The notes under the pieces are model-generated. The model had not been told where the DNA came from. It ran no database searches and saw only the letters and a list, made by a program, of their open reading frames with translations. This document shows, piece after piece, positions 6,297-13,932 of a DNA stretch of 25,130 nt. The stretch's first letter is position 1. Each line of letters starts with the position of its first letter. The position numbers and the translations under genes are program-made. This stretch comes from Anaerolineales bacterium UBA2232 (GTDB lineage: Bacteria > Chloroflexota > Anaerolineae > UBA2200), in contig DDYO01000067.1 of NCBI GenBank assembly GCA_002348045.1, positions 1-25,130 of the forward strand. The letters are read 5' to 3'.

Positions 6297-6749
6297 ATGA
6301 ATCCCCAAACGCTCGGCCAACTCTGGGTCGCTTTGCAGTTCGGGCTGTTGCTGGTCCTTGCCGGGCTTTGCTTTTTGGAGGCTCGGCATTCCCTTCCAAG
6401 CGTTTGGAGCGGCGGCCTGTGGCTGGCAAGCGCTGTGCTGGGCCTGTGGACGCTGTGGGTCAACCGGCCTGGCAACTTCAACATCCGCCCGGAACCCCAC
6501 CCCGATGGGCATATGGTGCAAGAGGGCCCGTACCGCTGGGTGCGACACCCGATGTACGGCGCTGTCCTATTGCTCGCGGCGGGTGCCGCCGCTTGGTTGG
6601 CGAATGCCCTGGGAGTGGTGCTATGGCTGGCTATATTGGCTGTTCTCTTAACCAAGGCGAGTTTGGAAGAGCAATGGCTGCTGAAGCACTATCCGCAATA
6701 CGCCAACTACCGCCTGCGCACTTGGCGGTTGGTCCCCTGGATTTACTGA
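6297..6749 (+). CDS. Isoprenylcysteine carboxyl methyltransferase-like membrane protein, 150 aa
   Basis: This is an integral membrane protein of the ICMT/PEMT-like methyltransferase family. About four hydrophobic helices are visible (residues about 8-28, 38-54, 83-100 and 102-118). The family signature is present: PHPDGHMVQEGPYRWVRHPM near residues 67-85, where the SAM-binding HP sits, and the C-terminal EEQWLLKHYPQYANYR near residue 123. Length is normal for small bacterial members. Substrate cannot be inferred. The ATG at 6297 has a weak ribosome site, as does the divergent-unit gene at 4698. The DUF1653 gene follows after 8 bp, so the two probably form an operon. Confidence 0.82.
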   Translation: MNPQTLGQLWVALQFGLLLVLAGLCFLEARHSLPSVWSGGLWLASAVLGLWTLWVNRPGNFNIRPEPHPDGHMVQEGPYRWVRHPMYGAVLLLAAGAAAWLANALGVVLWLAILAVLLTKASLEEQWLLKHYPQYANYRLRTWRLVPWIY

Positions 6750-6757
6750 CACACGAC

Positions 6758-7102
6758 ATGCCGGAACAAATAGAGCTCTCCGTGCCGGCCCACTTGATGC
6801 CCGGCGTGCGACTGCAGCATTACAAAGGTGGACTTTACCGGGTGGAGGGTGCATGCCTCATCGAGGCCACGCGAGAGACCGGGATTCTGTACCGGCCCGA
6901 GCAAGGCAATGCCACCCACCTGTTGGCTTGGAGCATCGCTGCATTTTTGGCGCACTCAAAAGAGCGAAGATGCAAAAGGGAGCTTTTTTTGAGCCGGTGT
7001 CTGGGGAAAACGGTGCCAAAGATGCAACAGGGAGGTTTGGCGGCGGCAAAAGTGCATAGGACTTCAGCCTTCGTCCGTCAAAAGGGCTCTCGACTCGGCT
7101 GA
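6758..7102 (+). CDS. DUF1653-like protein with an aberrant C-terminal tail, 114 aa
   Basis: Residues about 14-65 match the small DUF1653 fold (PGVRLQHYKGGLYRVEGACL, then TGILYRPEQGN and LLAWSIAAF), known as short cytoplasmic proteins of unsettled function. Family members usually end near residue 75-90. Here a basic, unstructured-looking tail of about 45 residues follows. The tail's DNA contains two 20-bp direct repeats (6967-6986 and 7019-7038) and its end overlaps the 3' end of the convergent resolvase gene by 25 bp. The natural end of the gene was therefore probably lost where the resolvase module joined, and the tail is read from junction DNA. The start at 6758 follows the previous stop by 8 bp. 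Confidence 0.6.
   Translation: MPEQIELSVPAHLMPGVRLQHYKGGLYRVEGACLIEATRETGILYRPEQGNATHLLAWSIAAFLAHSKERRCKRELFLSRCLGKTVPKMQQGGLAAAKVHRTSAFVRQKGSRLG
6967..7038. repeat. Two 20-bp direct repeats
   Basis: AAGATGCAAAAGGGAGCTTT (6967-6986) and the version at 7019-7038 agree at 18 of 20 positions (differences at repeat positions 10 and 17). They are 52 bp apart and lie just past the resolvase gene's stop. They could be recombinase-related sites or the end of the inserted module. Confidence 0.4.
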
Positions 7103-7716
7103 TGCTGGCTGGCACGGGTCGGTAAAAAGTCTTCAGTGACCTGAGGCAGCTCCACTCGCTCAGCCTGCTTGTCGGCGTTCAGGTTCCGATAGAGCGTAGC
7201 CCGACCAACTCCCAGCGTTTTAGCGACCTCGGTCACCGGCGTGCCAGCTCGAAGCAGCTTCTTTGCGGCATCGAGCTTGGGTGCATCCATCTTCGGCTTG
7301 CGGCCACCGAATCGCCCACGGGCACGTGCAGCACTCAGGCCTGCCATGGTGCGCTCGTGGACGAGCTCCCTTTCCATTTGGGCCAGGGCGGCCATCACGT
7401 GGAAGAAGAACCTGCCCGCCGTGGTGGATGTGTCGATGCCGTCGGTCAGGCTGCGGAACTGGATGTCCTTGACCTGGAGCGTCTGCACCAGGTCAACCAG
7501 GCCTTTGACTGTCCGGCCGAGCCGGTCCAGTTTCCAGACCACCAGCGTGTCACCTGCGCGAAGGTACGCGAGCGCTTCGTCCAGGCCGGCCTTGAGTTTG
7601 GACGCTCCGGACACGTGGTCAGTGAAACACTTCTCGCAGCCGGCCCCCTTCAGGGCATCGAGCTGCAGGTCGAGTCTCTGGTCTTCAGTGGATACGCGGG
7701 CATAGCCGACAAGCAT
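7078..7716 (-). CDS. Serine recombinase, resolvase/DNA invertase family, 212 aa
   Basis: This is a small serine recombinase of the Tn3-resolvase/Pin group, which cuts and rejoins DNA through a 5'-phosphoserine link. The catalytic serine is S9 in LVGYARVSTEDQ. The KLDRLGR motif carrying further catalytic arginines lies near residue 68, the long E-helix region (FFFHVMAALAQMERELVHER) near residues 103-125, and a C-terminal HTH (PVTEVAKTLGVGRATLYRNL) near residues 163-183. A 30-residue tail follows. The ATG at 7716 has GGAG upstream; the longer in-frame extension to 7950 lacks family similarity. GAGAC-rich repeats directly upstream are a likely res site. Either plasmid multimer resolution or cointegrate resolution fits; no transposase accompanies it. 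Confidence 0.9.
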   Translation of the reverse strand: MLVGYARVSTEDQRLDLQLDALKGAGCEKCFTDHVSGASKLKAGLDEALAYLRAGDTLVVWKLDRLGRTVKGLVDLVQTLQVKDIQFRSLTDGIDTSTTAGRFFFHVMAALAQMERELVHERTMAGLSAARARGRFGGRKPKMDAPKLDAAKKLLRAGTPVTEVAKTLGVGRATLYRNLNADKQAERVELPQVTEDFLPTRASQHQPSREPF

Positions 7717-7720
7717 GGTG

Positions 7721-7790
7721 GTCTCCGTCTCAAATCTCAATGTGAAGTGTAGCAATGAGACGATGAAAACGAGACAAGATTTTGAGACAA
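7721..7790. promoter_or_regulatory. Candidate res site of the resolvase
   Basis: GTCTC occurs at 7721 and 7727, and its complement GAGAC at 7757, 7771 and 7784. GTCTCAAATCT (7727-7737) is repeated inverted as AGATTTTGAGAC (7777-7788). Serine resolvases bind inverted half-sites directly upstream of their own gene, which is where this cluster lies. The assignment is inferred from position and symmetry. Confidence 0.45.
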
Positions 7791-8160
7791 GGTCACACCA
7801 GGGAGGTGGCTGGTTTTTGGCACCTGGTCTTGGTTCTCCCAAAAACGGACGTTTTCGGGACCAACTCAGAGCATTACGCAGTCCCCCAACTGAATGCCAT
7901 GACCCCGTGTCCAAGTTGGCCACGGGTGTTGGTATCGGGGTCAAGCCCAACGAGCGGCGTTACCTCAGTTACCTCCGTCGTCTCTTCTTCAACCAGTCTT
8001 CTTAACTAGCGAACGCATGTTCGATGCCGATGGGAGTGCTTGCCCAAACCACCCGAGAGGCAGGGAGGGACGCAATGGTCTGTTGTTCCATCTGCTTGTT
8101 TCCAAGCGGTCGCTGAAGCCTGAACGTCGAACGCGCCACCACCCAGAAAAAGTTTTCTAT
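7791..8160. other. Gene-free stretch with inverted repeats
   Basis: No convincing gene is seen. It contains CCCAAAAACG/CGTTTTCGGG arms (7838-7859, one mismatch), a 23-bp near-palindrome at 7904-7926 (CCCGTG, CCAA, TTGG, CACGGG, with one mismatched base pair and an unpaired centre), and two GTTACC repeats with 9-bp spacing (7959-7973) like those downstream of repC. A 43-codon minus-strand frame (8005-7874) without a start codon reads VTEVTPLVGLDPDTNTRG and may be the remnant of a gene. Confidence 0.35.
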
Positions 8161-8178
8161 TAACCTAAAAAAAAGTTG

Positions 8179-8206
8179 TTGCATAAAAATATCTGCGCGC
8201 TACAAT
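8179..8206 (+). promoter_or_regulatory. Sigma70-type promoter of the defence run
   Basis: TTGCAT (8179-8184), a 16-bp spacer and TACAAT (8201-8206) form a good promoter. The spacer is AT-rich in its first half. Transcription would begin near 8213, about 22 bases before the ATG at 8235. It is the only clear promoter seen for the plus-strand genes that follow. Confidence 0.65.
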
Positions 8207-8234
8207 TCGCAGCATGGAGCAACGAAGGACAAAC

Positions 8235-8537
8235 ATGACAATCGGTAACGCGCACTACTTGCCCACCTCCCGCACCAAGCGGGAGCTGAGTTCTCATGCT
8301 CACAAGCGTGGCTGCCAGCGTGGGATTTCCCCCGGCAGTGCAGCCTTGGTGGTGGCTTTCGGCGAGATGGAACACGACAACCGTGGCGGCGTCCGGTATC
8401 TGATGACCGCCAAGGCGCTGGAAAACCTTCGCCGTGTGGTGGGCAACAGCCAGAAGGTGGACGCACTGGCAGGGGTGTATGCCGTCGTGAGCGCCACTGA
8501 CCCAACCATCATCACCCTGGCGCACCGCGACAACTGA
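8235..8537 (+). CDS. DUF4258-like small protein, 100 aa
   Basis: The segment ELSSHAHKRGCQRGISPGSA resembles the conserved HAxxRxxxRGIxxxxV opening of DUF4258-type proteins, and VYAVVSATDPTIITLAHR matches their final strands, ending in an invariant-looking His-Arg. Such proteins are often compared with RelE-like folds; toxin activity cannot be claimed here. The ATG at 8235 is chosen over the one at 8214 because AAGGA lies at 8226-8230. The gene is the first of the plus-strand run, 11 bp before the M-S fusion gene, and so may be its partner or regulator. Confidence 0.62.
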   Translation: MTIGNAHYLPTSRTKRELSSHAHKRGCQRGISPGSAALVVAFGEMEHDNRGGVRYLMTAKALENLRRVVGNSQKVDALAGVYAVVSATDPTIITLAHRDN

Positions 8538-8548
8538 GCGAGCACATC

Positions 8549-10297
8549 ATGATTCGAACCGAACTGCCTATACCGCGCGCTTTCCGAGCCCTGCTGGATG
8601 CATTCCGCCACCATGGCATTGGAAGCAATGCAATCACTTTCGCGCTCACCTGGCTTGCTGCTGCGCGCATGGTGCTGACCGGCAATGTGCCAGGCGTCTC
8701 TTCATTGGACGACTTGGGCACCGAGGCCGGATGGAGCGCCGTCGAGCGAGCCGGCTTGCCCTTGCATGGGGTTGACCGCTGGTTAGGGGCAGACAGCAAA
8801 AGTGGAGGCAGCCTGCTGGTGGTTGGAAAAAATGCCGTCAAAGAGCTGGTCGGCGACCTGGGCACGCAGCCCTGGGATGTATTGCCCACGCTCTCGTCGT
8901 CTATCTTGGCTAGTCGCGAGGCGGAGGGCATGGTCAGCGCCGAAGTGGCTGAGCTAATGCTGGACATGCTGGGGGAACCCGAACAGGACGTATGGGTGCC
9001 GTTTGACCGGTGGGGCACGTTGACGGTCCGGGCCTTGCGCAGGGGGTGGCGGGTCAAGTCCGCTTCCATGCTGGGACAGGTCGACTCGGCGTTACCCCTT
9101 CTGCTTGGTATCGAGTACGGGCAACTCAACGGCCCGAGGCTGGAGACCGAGGTTGAGCGTGACCGTGAAGGGCGCCCACTGACCCGTGCAGCATTTGTAC
9201 TGGCGTGCCCACCGTTTGGTATGCCAGTGCACGAATCACGATTGGCCCAATGGGACTCCAGCGACGGCGAGGCTACAGAACGCTTTGTTCGCAGTGAAAC
9301 CTGGGCGGTGCGCGAGCTCGTGAACCGTGCCTCGAAAAAAGCCGTATTTCTCGTGCCACCCGGGGTGCTGTTCACCCGCGGTCAGGAGCAGCGCTTGCGC
9401 GAGTACCTGCTGCACCGAGGGGGCGAGTGCAATGAGCTGCACAGCGTGGTGGCGCTGCCCAGCGGAGCGGTTTCCGGGACCGGCTTGGGCACTGCTGTGA
9501 TGGTGCTGACGCCTGACCAGGGCAACGACGACATCCTCATGGTGGACCTGGGGCTGTCCAAGCGCTCGTTGTCTAACCTGGACGAGTTGGTCAGGACGCA
9601 TCGCCTGGTCGCGCTGGGCCAGGCAGAAGACCCAGAGCGCGCGTGCCGCGTCACCCGTGACGACATCATCCGCAACGAGGTGTCTTTCGCGCCGTCCCGC
9701 TACCTGCGCAAGTCTGTCGAGGTGGGCCCGAACGCTGTTCCTCTGGAAGCTATCTGCGAGGTCATTCGCGCGCCAATCCTGGCTCGTGATGAGAAGGCGG
9801 TGGAGCTCTTGGAGCTAGGCATCCCCGAACTCGGTGGCTGGGCTCCGGTCGGGCACAGCCTCGAAAAGAAGGCACGCGTCAAAGGCCGCAAGGGCATGCC
9901 CACCCTGGAGCCAGGAGACCTGGTGTTATCCATCAAAGGCTCCATCGGCAAGGCGGGGTTTGTGGGCAATGTCGAGCCGGACGCGGTGGTGGCCTCCCAA
10001 AGCTGCGTGGCGTTGCGCATTGTTCCGAACCAACGCGACAAGGTGTCAGCTGAGTTTCTGCTGATGTACCTGCGGTCCGAGGCCGGGCAAGCCCAGCTGG
10101 AATCCTTGCAAGCGGGCGCCACCGTGCAGCACGTCAGCCCGCAGAGTCTGCTGACCTCATTTTTGGTGCCCATGCCCGCGGCCGAAGAGCGCGCAGCCGT
10201 GGAAGCCGATTACCGACGCCTGTGCCAGTTGGAGCTGGACATTGCGCGCGTTCAACAGCAAATGGCCGAAATAGCCAAGAGCCGTTGGGCTCTCTGA
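8549..10297 (+). CDS. Degenerate adenine-methyltransferase domain fused to an HsdS-like recognition domain, 582 aa
   Basis: Residues about 1-370 follow the layout of type I HsdM proteins, but key motifs are altered. The SAM-binding position reads VPFDRWGTL (D153-G156) where active enzymes have DPxxGxGG, and the catalytic NPPF is CPPF at residues 220-223. Residues about 395-582 form one half of an HsdS subunit: a target recognition domain with LEPGDLVLSIKGSIGK, then VSPQSLLTSFLVPMP and a C-terminal coiled coil (ELDIARVQQQMAEI). Loss of the catalytic Asn suggests it binds a DNA target without methylating it. The gene lies 55 bp ahead of hsdM, on the same strand. The start follows the DUF4258-like stop by 11 bp. 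An active but divergent methylase is not excluded. Confidence 0.72.
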   Translation: MIRTELPIPRAFRALLDAFRHHGIGSNAITFALTWLAAARMVLTGNVPGVSSLDDLGTEAGWSAVERAGLPLHGVDRWLGADSKSGGSLLVVGKNAVKELVGDLGTQPWDVLPTLSSSILASREAEGMVSAEVAELMLDMLGEPEQDVWVPFDRWGTLTVRALRRGWRVKSASMLGQVDSALPLLLGIEYGQLNGPRLETEVERDREGRPLTRAAFVLACPPFGMPVHESRLAQWDSSDGEATERFVRSETWAVRELVNRASKKAVFLVPPGVLFTRGQEQRLREYLLHRGGECNELHSVVALPSGAVSGTGLGTAVMVLTPDQGNDDILMVDLGLSKRSLSNLDELVRTHRLVALGQAEDPERACRVTRDDIIRNEVSFAPSRYLRKSVEVGPNAVPLEAICEVIRAPILARDEKAVELLELGIPELGGWAPVGHSLEKKARVKGRKGMPTLEPGDLVLSIKGSIGKAGFVGNVEPDAVVASQSCVALRIVPNQRDKVSAEFLLMYLRSEAGQAQLESLQAGATVQHVSPQSLLTSFLVPMPAAEERAAVEADYRRLCQLELDIARVQQQMAEIAKSRWAL

Positions 10298-10352
10298 CGG
10301 CCACAACCCTTTAGCTCACGACTGATAAAACAGCATCCTAGACACAATCACC

Positions 10353-12164
10353 ATGGCCCAAAACTTCACCGAACTTGCAAACTTCATCTGGTCTGTTGCC
10401 GACCTTCTGCGCGGCGACTACAAGCAGGCCGACTACGGAAAAATCATCCTGCCTTTCACTCTGCTGCGTCGGTTGGACTGCGTGCTCGAAAACACCAAAG
10501 ATGCGGTCCTCAAAGAGTACGAAGCGCACAAGCACAGCGGCGCAGGCCTTGACCACCGGCTCAAGCGCAAGTCGGCCCAGGCCTTCTACAACACCAGCCC
10601 CTTCACCTTGCCCGGCCTGCTGGATGACCAGAAGCACGTGCGCCAGAACCTCATCGCTTACGTAGGCGACTTCTCCGAGGACGCCCGCGACGTGTTCGAG
10701 CGCTTCAAGTTCACCGAGCGCGTGGCCGAGCTGGAAGACAAGGACCTGCTGTTCCAGCTGGTGCAAAAGTTTGCCAACGTGGACCTGCACCCGGATGTGG
10801 TGCCCAACGAGACCATGGGCCTGGTCTTCGAAGAGCTCATCCGCAAGTTCGCGGAAGCTTCCAACGAGACGGCCGGTGAGCACTTTACCCCGCGTGAGGT
10901 GATTCAGCTCATCGTGCACTGCCTGTTCGCGGGCGACGACGAGGCACTGTCCAAGCCGGGCGTGGTGCGCTCGATGTACGACCCCACGGCCGGCACCGGT
11001 GGCATCCTGTCGGTGGGCGAGGCGGTGGCGCGCAGCATCAACAGCTCGGCCATCATCAAGCTGTTTGGCCAGGAGCTCAACGACGAGTCCTACGCCATCT
11101 GCAAGGCGGACATGCTCATCAAGGGGCAGGACCCCAAGAACATCGTCCGTGGCAACACCCTGTCGGCAGACGGCTTCCCCAACGAGAAGTTCGACTACGG
11201 TGCTGCCAACCCGCCCTTCGGCGTGGACTGGAAAAAGGTGCTGGACTTCGTCAAGAGCGAGCACGAAAAGCGCGGGTTCGCCGGCCGCTTTGGCCCGGGC
11301 CTGCCCCGTGTGTCGGACGGCTCCTTGCTGTTCCTGATGCACCTGATTTCAAAGATGCGCCCCAAGGAGGACGGCGGCGGCCGCATCGGCATTGTTCTCA
11401 ATGGCTCCCCGTTGTTCACAGGTGACGCTGGTTCCGGCGAGTCCGAAATCCGCCGCTGGATTCTGGAAAACGACCTGCTCGAAGCCATCATCGCGCTGCC
11501 CAACGACTTGTTCTACAACACTGGCATTGCCACCTACGTCTGGATTCTGGACAACGACAAGAAAGCTGACCGCAAAGGCAAGGTGCAGCTGATTGACGCC
11601 ACCCGGATGTACTCGAAGATGAAGAAGAGCCTTGGCAACAAGCGGGTCTACATGACCGACGAGCAGATTGCCGAGGTGGTCGGCGTTTACGCAAAGGGCG
11701 CGACCGACGTGTCGTTTTCGCTTGAGTACAAAGAGCCGGTCAAGGTCGGTGCGGAGCCGTCAGAAGCTGAGCCGCCCCGAGTGGTGTCCAAGGTGTTTGA
11801 CACCAAGTTCTTTGGCTACCGCAAGGTGACCGTGGACCGCCCCTTGGCTGATGGCAAGACGGGCAAGTTCAAGAAGGGCGAGAAACCTTACGACAAAGAC
11901 CTGCGCGACACCGAAAACATCCCGCTGACCGAAGACATCAACGCGTACATGAAGCGCGAGGTGCTGCCGCACGTGCCCGACGCTTGGGTGAATGTTGATG
12001 TCAAAGACGACAAGGATGGCCAGCCCGGCAAGGTGGGCTACGAAATCAACTTCAACCGCTACTTCTATGTCTACAAGGCGCCACGCGCGCCGCATGTCAT
12101 CGCCGACGAGATTCGGGAGATGGAGAAGCGGTTCGTGGAGCTGATGAAGGGGGTGCTGGTATGA
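10353..12164 (+). CDS. hsdM: Type I restriction-modification, methylation subunit HsdM
   Basis: This is an N6-adenine DNA methyltransferase that, with HsdS, methylates the bipartite target and supports restriction with HsdR. The N-terminal helical domain (FIWSVADLLRGDYKQADYGK, then LPFTLLRRLDCVL) is followed by SAM motif I, DPTAGTGG at about residues 210-217, and catalytic motif IV, NPPFG at 286-290. The C-terminus (EIREMEKRFVELMKG) is the usual tail that contacts HsdS. The length of 603 aa is somewhat above the common 500-540 but within family range. The stop overlaps the hsdS start (ATGA). All catalytic residues are intact, in contrast to the fusion protein just upstream. Confidence 0.95.
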   Translation: MAQNFTELANFIWSVADLLRGDYKQADYGKIILPFTLLRRLDCVLENTKDAVLKEYEAHKHSGAGLDHRLKRKSAQAFYNTSPFTLPGLLDDQKHVRQNLIAYVGDFSEDARDVFERFKFTERVAELEDKDLLFQLVQKFANVDLHPDVVPNETMGLVFEELIRKFAEASNETAGEHFTPREVIQLIVHCLFAGDDEALSKPGVVRSMYDPTAGTGGILSVGEAVARSINSSAIIKLFGQELNDESYAICKADMLIKGQDPKNIVRGNTLSADGFPNEKFDYGAANPPFGVDWKKVLDFVKSEHEKRGFAGRFGPGLPRVSDGSLLFLMHLISKMRPKEDGGGRIGIVLNGSPLFTGDAGSGESEIRRWILENDLLEAIIALPNDLFYNTGIATYVWILDNDKKADRKGKVQLIDATRMYSKMKKSLGNKRVYMTDEQIAEVVGVYAKGATDVSFSLEYKEPVKVGAEPSEAEPPRVVSKVFDTKFFGYRKVTVDRPLADGKTGKFKKGEKPYDKDLRDTENIPLTEDINAYMKREVLPHVPDAWVNVDVKDDKDGQPGKVGYEINFNRYFYVYKAPRAPHVIADEIREMEKRFVELMKGVLV

Positions 12165-13420
12165 ATTGGACTACCACTCGGCTGCGCTATGTGGCCGACC
12201 TCAACCCGGGAATCCGTGCTGACCTTTTGCAGGCACCTGACGTCGAGGTTTCGTTCCTGCCGATGGACGCAATCGGCGAAGACGGCACTCTTGACCTAAG
12301 CAGAAACCGGGCAGTTGCAGAGGTTCGCAATGGCTACTCCTACTTCGAAGAAGGAGACGTCGCATTCGCAAAAGTTACCCCTTGCTTTGAAAACGGCAAG
12401 GGTGCCCTCATGCGTGGCTTGGAGTTCGGAGCGGGCTTTGGCACCACGGAAATTACAGTGCTTCGGCCCAAAGAAGGCACCGAGCCCCGGTTTCTGAACT
12501 ACGTTCTGCGTTCGGAACAGTTTCGCCAAAATGGTGTTGGCGCGATGACAGGTGCAGGTGGCCTCAAACGTGTCCCTGACGACTTCACGAGGGATTTCAA
12601 AACGCCTTGGCCCACTCCTGATGAGCAAGAGCGCATAGCCAACTTCCTCGACGAGCAGACGGCGCGGATTGATGCCTTGATTGCAGAGAAACAGCAGCTA
12701 CAGAACCGCCTGGGCGAATACCGTCGCTCACTGATAAGCAGTGCAATTACCCAGGGGGTTCCTGGCAAACATAAAGAGCTGGTACAGCATGAGTCCCTCG
12801 GCATGGTTCCAAAAGGTTGGGTTGTTGGAAAATTCCGGCACTATGTCCAAGTTCGCTCTGGCCAAGTTGACCCGGAAGATTCGGCTTATGCCAACCTTGT
12901 GCTGATTGCGCCAAATCACATCGAGTCAGGAACCGGGCGCCTCATTTCAACTGAAAGCGCAGCAGAGCAAGCTGCTGAGAGCGGTAAGTACTGGTGTGAT
13001 GCAGGGGACGTCATTTACAGCAAGATTCGCCCAGCGCTTCGTAAGGCAACGCTTGCTCCCCTCGACTGCCTTTGCAGTGCCGACATGTACCCCTTAAAAG
13101 GTCTTGCCCCCCTCAGTAACGAGTACCTCTACTGGTACTTGCTAAGTGAGCCGTTTTCGGATTTTGCTGTTCAAGAGTCGATGCGCGTGGCTATGCCAAA
13201 ACTGAATCGCGAGACGCTCGCGGACGCGGCTATTCCGCTTCCAAGCCCTGCTGAACAAGCGGAGATAGTCGCGTTTGTGAAACGCACGACTGCAGCGGTC
13301 GATGACCTCACGTTGCACGTCACTGAGCATATCGACCTACTTTGCGAATACCGCTCATCCCTGATTTCAGCAGCCGTCACCGGCCAGCTCGACCTGAGCA
13401 CCTTCAAGGCGGTGGCATGA
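12161..13420 (+). CDS. hsdS: Type I restriction-modification, specificity subunit HsdS
   Basis: This subunit recognises the DNA target. It has the standard two-fold plan: target recognition domain 1 (about residues 1-150), a conserved helix ending in LDEQTARIDALIAEKQQLQN and YRRSLISSAITQG, then recognition domain 2 (about 210-370) and a second conserved helix ending in YRSSLISAAVTGQLDL. Length (419 aa) is normal. The second recognition domain, about 12770-13250, appears to have lower GC than its surroundings, as expected for a domain exchanged between systems. It is coupled by ATGA to hsdM before it and to the DUF1643 gene after it. Confidence 0.94.
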   Translation: MNWTTTRLRYVADLNPGIRADLLQAPDVEVSFLPMDAIGEDGTLDLSRNRAVAEVRNGYSYFEEGDVAFAKVTPCFENGKGALMRGLEFGAGFGTTEITVLRPKEGTEPRFLNYVLRSEQFRQNGVGAMTGAGGLKRVPDDFTRDFKTPWPTPDEQERIANFLDEQTARIDALIAEKQQLQNRLGEYRRSLISSAITQGVPGKHKELVQHESLGMVPKGWVVGKFRHYVQVRSGQVDPEDSAYANLVLIAPNHIESGTGRLISTESAAEQAAESGKYWCDAGDVIYSKIRPALRKATLAPLDCLCSADMYPLKGLAPLSNEYLYWYLLSEPFSDFAVQESMRVAMPKLNRETLADAAIPLPSPAEQAEIVAFVKRTTAAVDDLTLHVTEHIDLLCEYRSSLISAAVTGQLDLSTFKAVA

Positions 13421-13932
13421 ACAGCTTGCAAGAGAGCACAGCCACCTTCTCGCCCTGCCGCACCTACCGGTACAGCCTGTGGCGCCGCTGGGGCGCGTTG
13501 GAGCAGGGCTACGCCATGTTCATCGGGCTGAACCCCAGCACGGCGGATGAGGTGGAGGACGACCCCACAATCCGCCGCTGCGTCCAGTTCGCCAAGGACT
13601 GGGGCTATGGCGCTTTGTGTATGACGAACCTTTTTGCGTTCAGGGCCACCGACCCCGCTGTGATGAAGACGCACTCTGAACCGATTGGCCCGGACACGGA
13701 TGCTGTGCTGGCTGAGCTGGCAAAAAACGCGGGCGTGGTGGTGGCCGCCTGGGGCAATCACGGCAGTCACAGTGCAAGAGACCGGCAGGTCATTGCCTTG
13801 CTGCCCAATTTGCACTGTCTCAAAGTGACCAAGGCCGGCCAGCCCAGCCATCCGTTGTATCTGCGGAAGTCGCTCACGCCGACGCGATACGACCTTTCGA
13901 ATCGTGAATCTACCCCAAGGAACTCGCAATGA
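13417..13932 (+). CDS. DUF1643 family protein, 171 aa
   Basis: The product matches DUF1643: YRYSLWRRWG, then AMFIGLNPSTADEVEDDPTI, the family hallmark, followed by the RRCVQFAKDWGYG helix and VVAAWGNHG. Biochemical role of the family is not established. The ATG at 13417 overlaps the hsdS stop and the gene's TGA overlaps the next start, so it is an integral part of the restriction operon and not a passenger with its own promoter. The last 20 residues look less conserved. It may act on or with the RM complex, but nothing in the sequence shows this. Confidence 0.85.
   Translation: MNSLQESTATFSPCRTYRYSLWRRWGALEQGYAMFIGLNPSTADEVEDDPTIRRCVQFAKDWGYGALCMTNLFAFRATDPAVMKTHSEPIGPDTDAVLAELAKNAGVVVAAWGNHGSHSARDRQVIALLPNLHCLKVTKAGQPSHPLYLRKSLTPTRYDLSNRESTPRNSQ

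Noticed and set aside
6188..6757. 190-residue upstream extension of the DUF1653 frame
   Set aside because: It runs through the methyltransferase-like gene in another frame and across the divergent control region; the composition is non-coding.
7717..7950. 78-residue N-terminal extension of the resolvase
   Set aside because: The family begins at MLVGYARVS (7716) with a ribosome site; the extension covers the likely res site and inverted repeats and is not resolvase-like.
10338..11342. 334-codon minus-strand frame opposite hsdM
   Set aside because: Shadow of hsdM; no homology-like motifs and no start signal.
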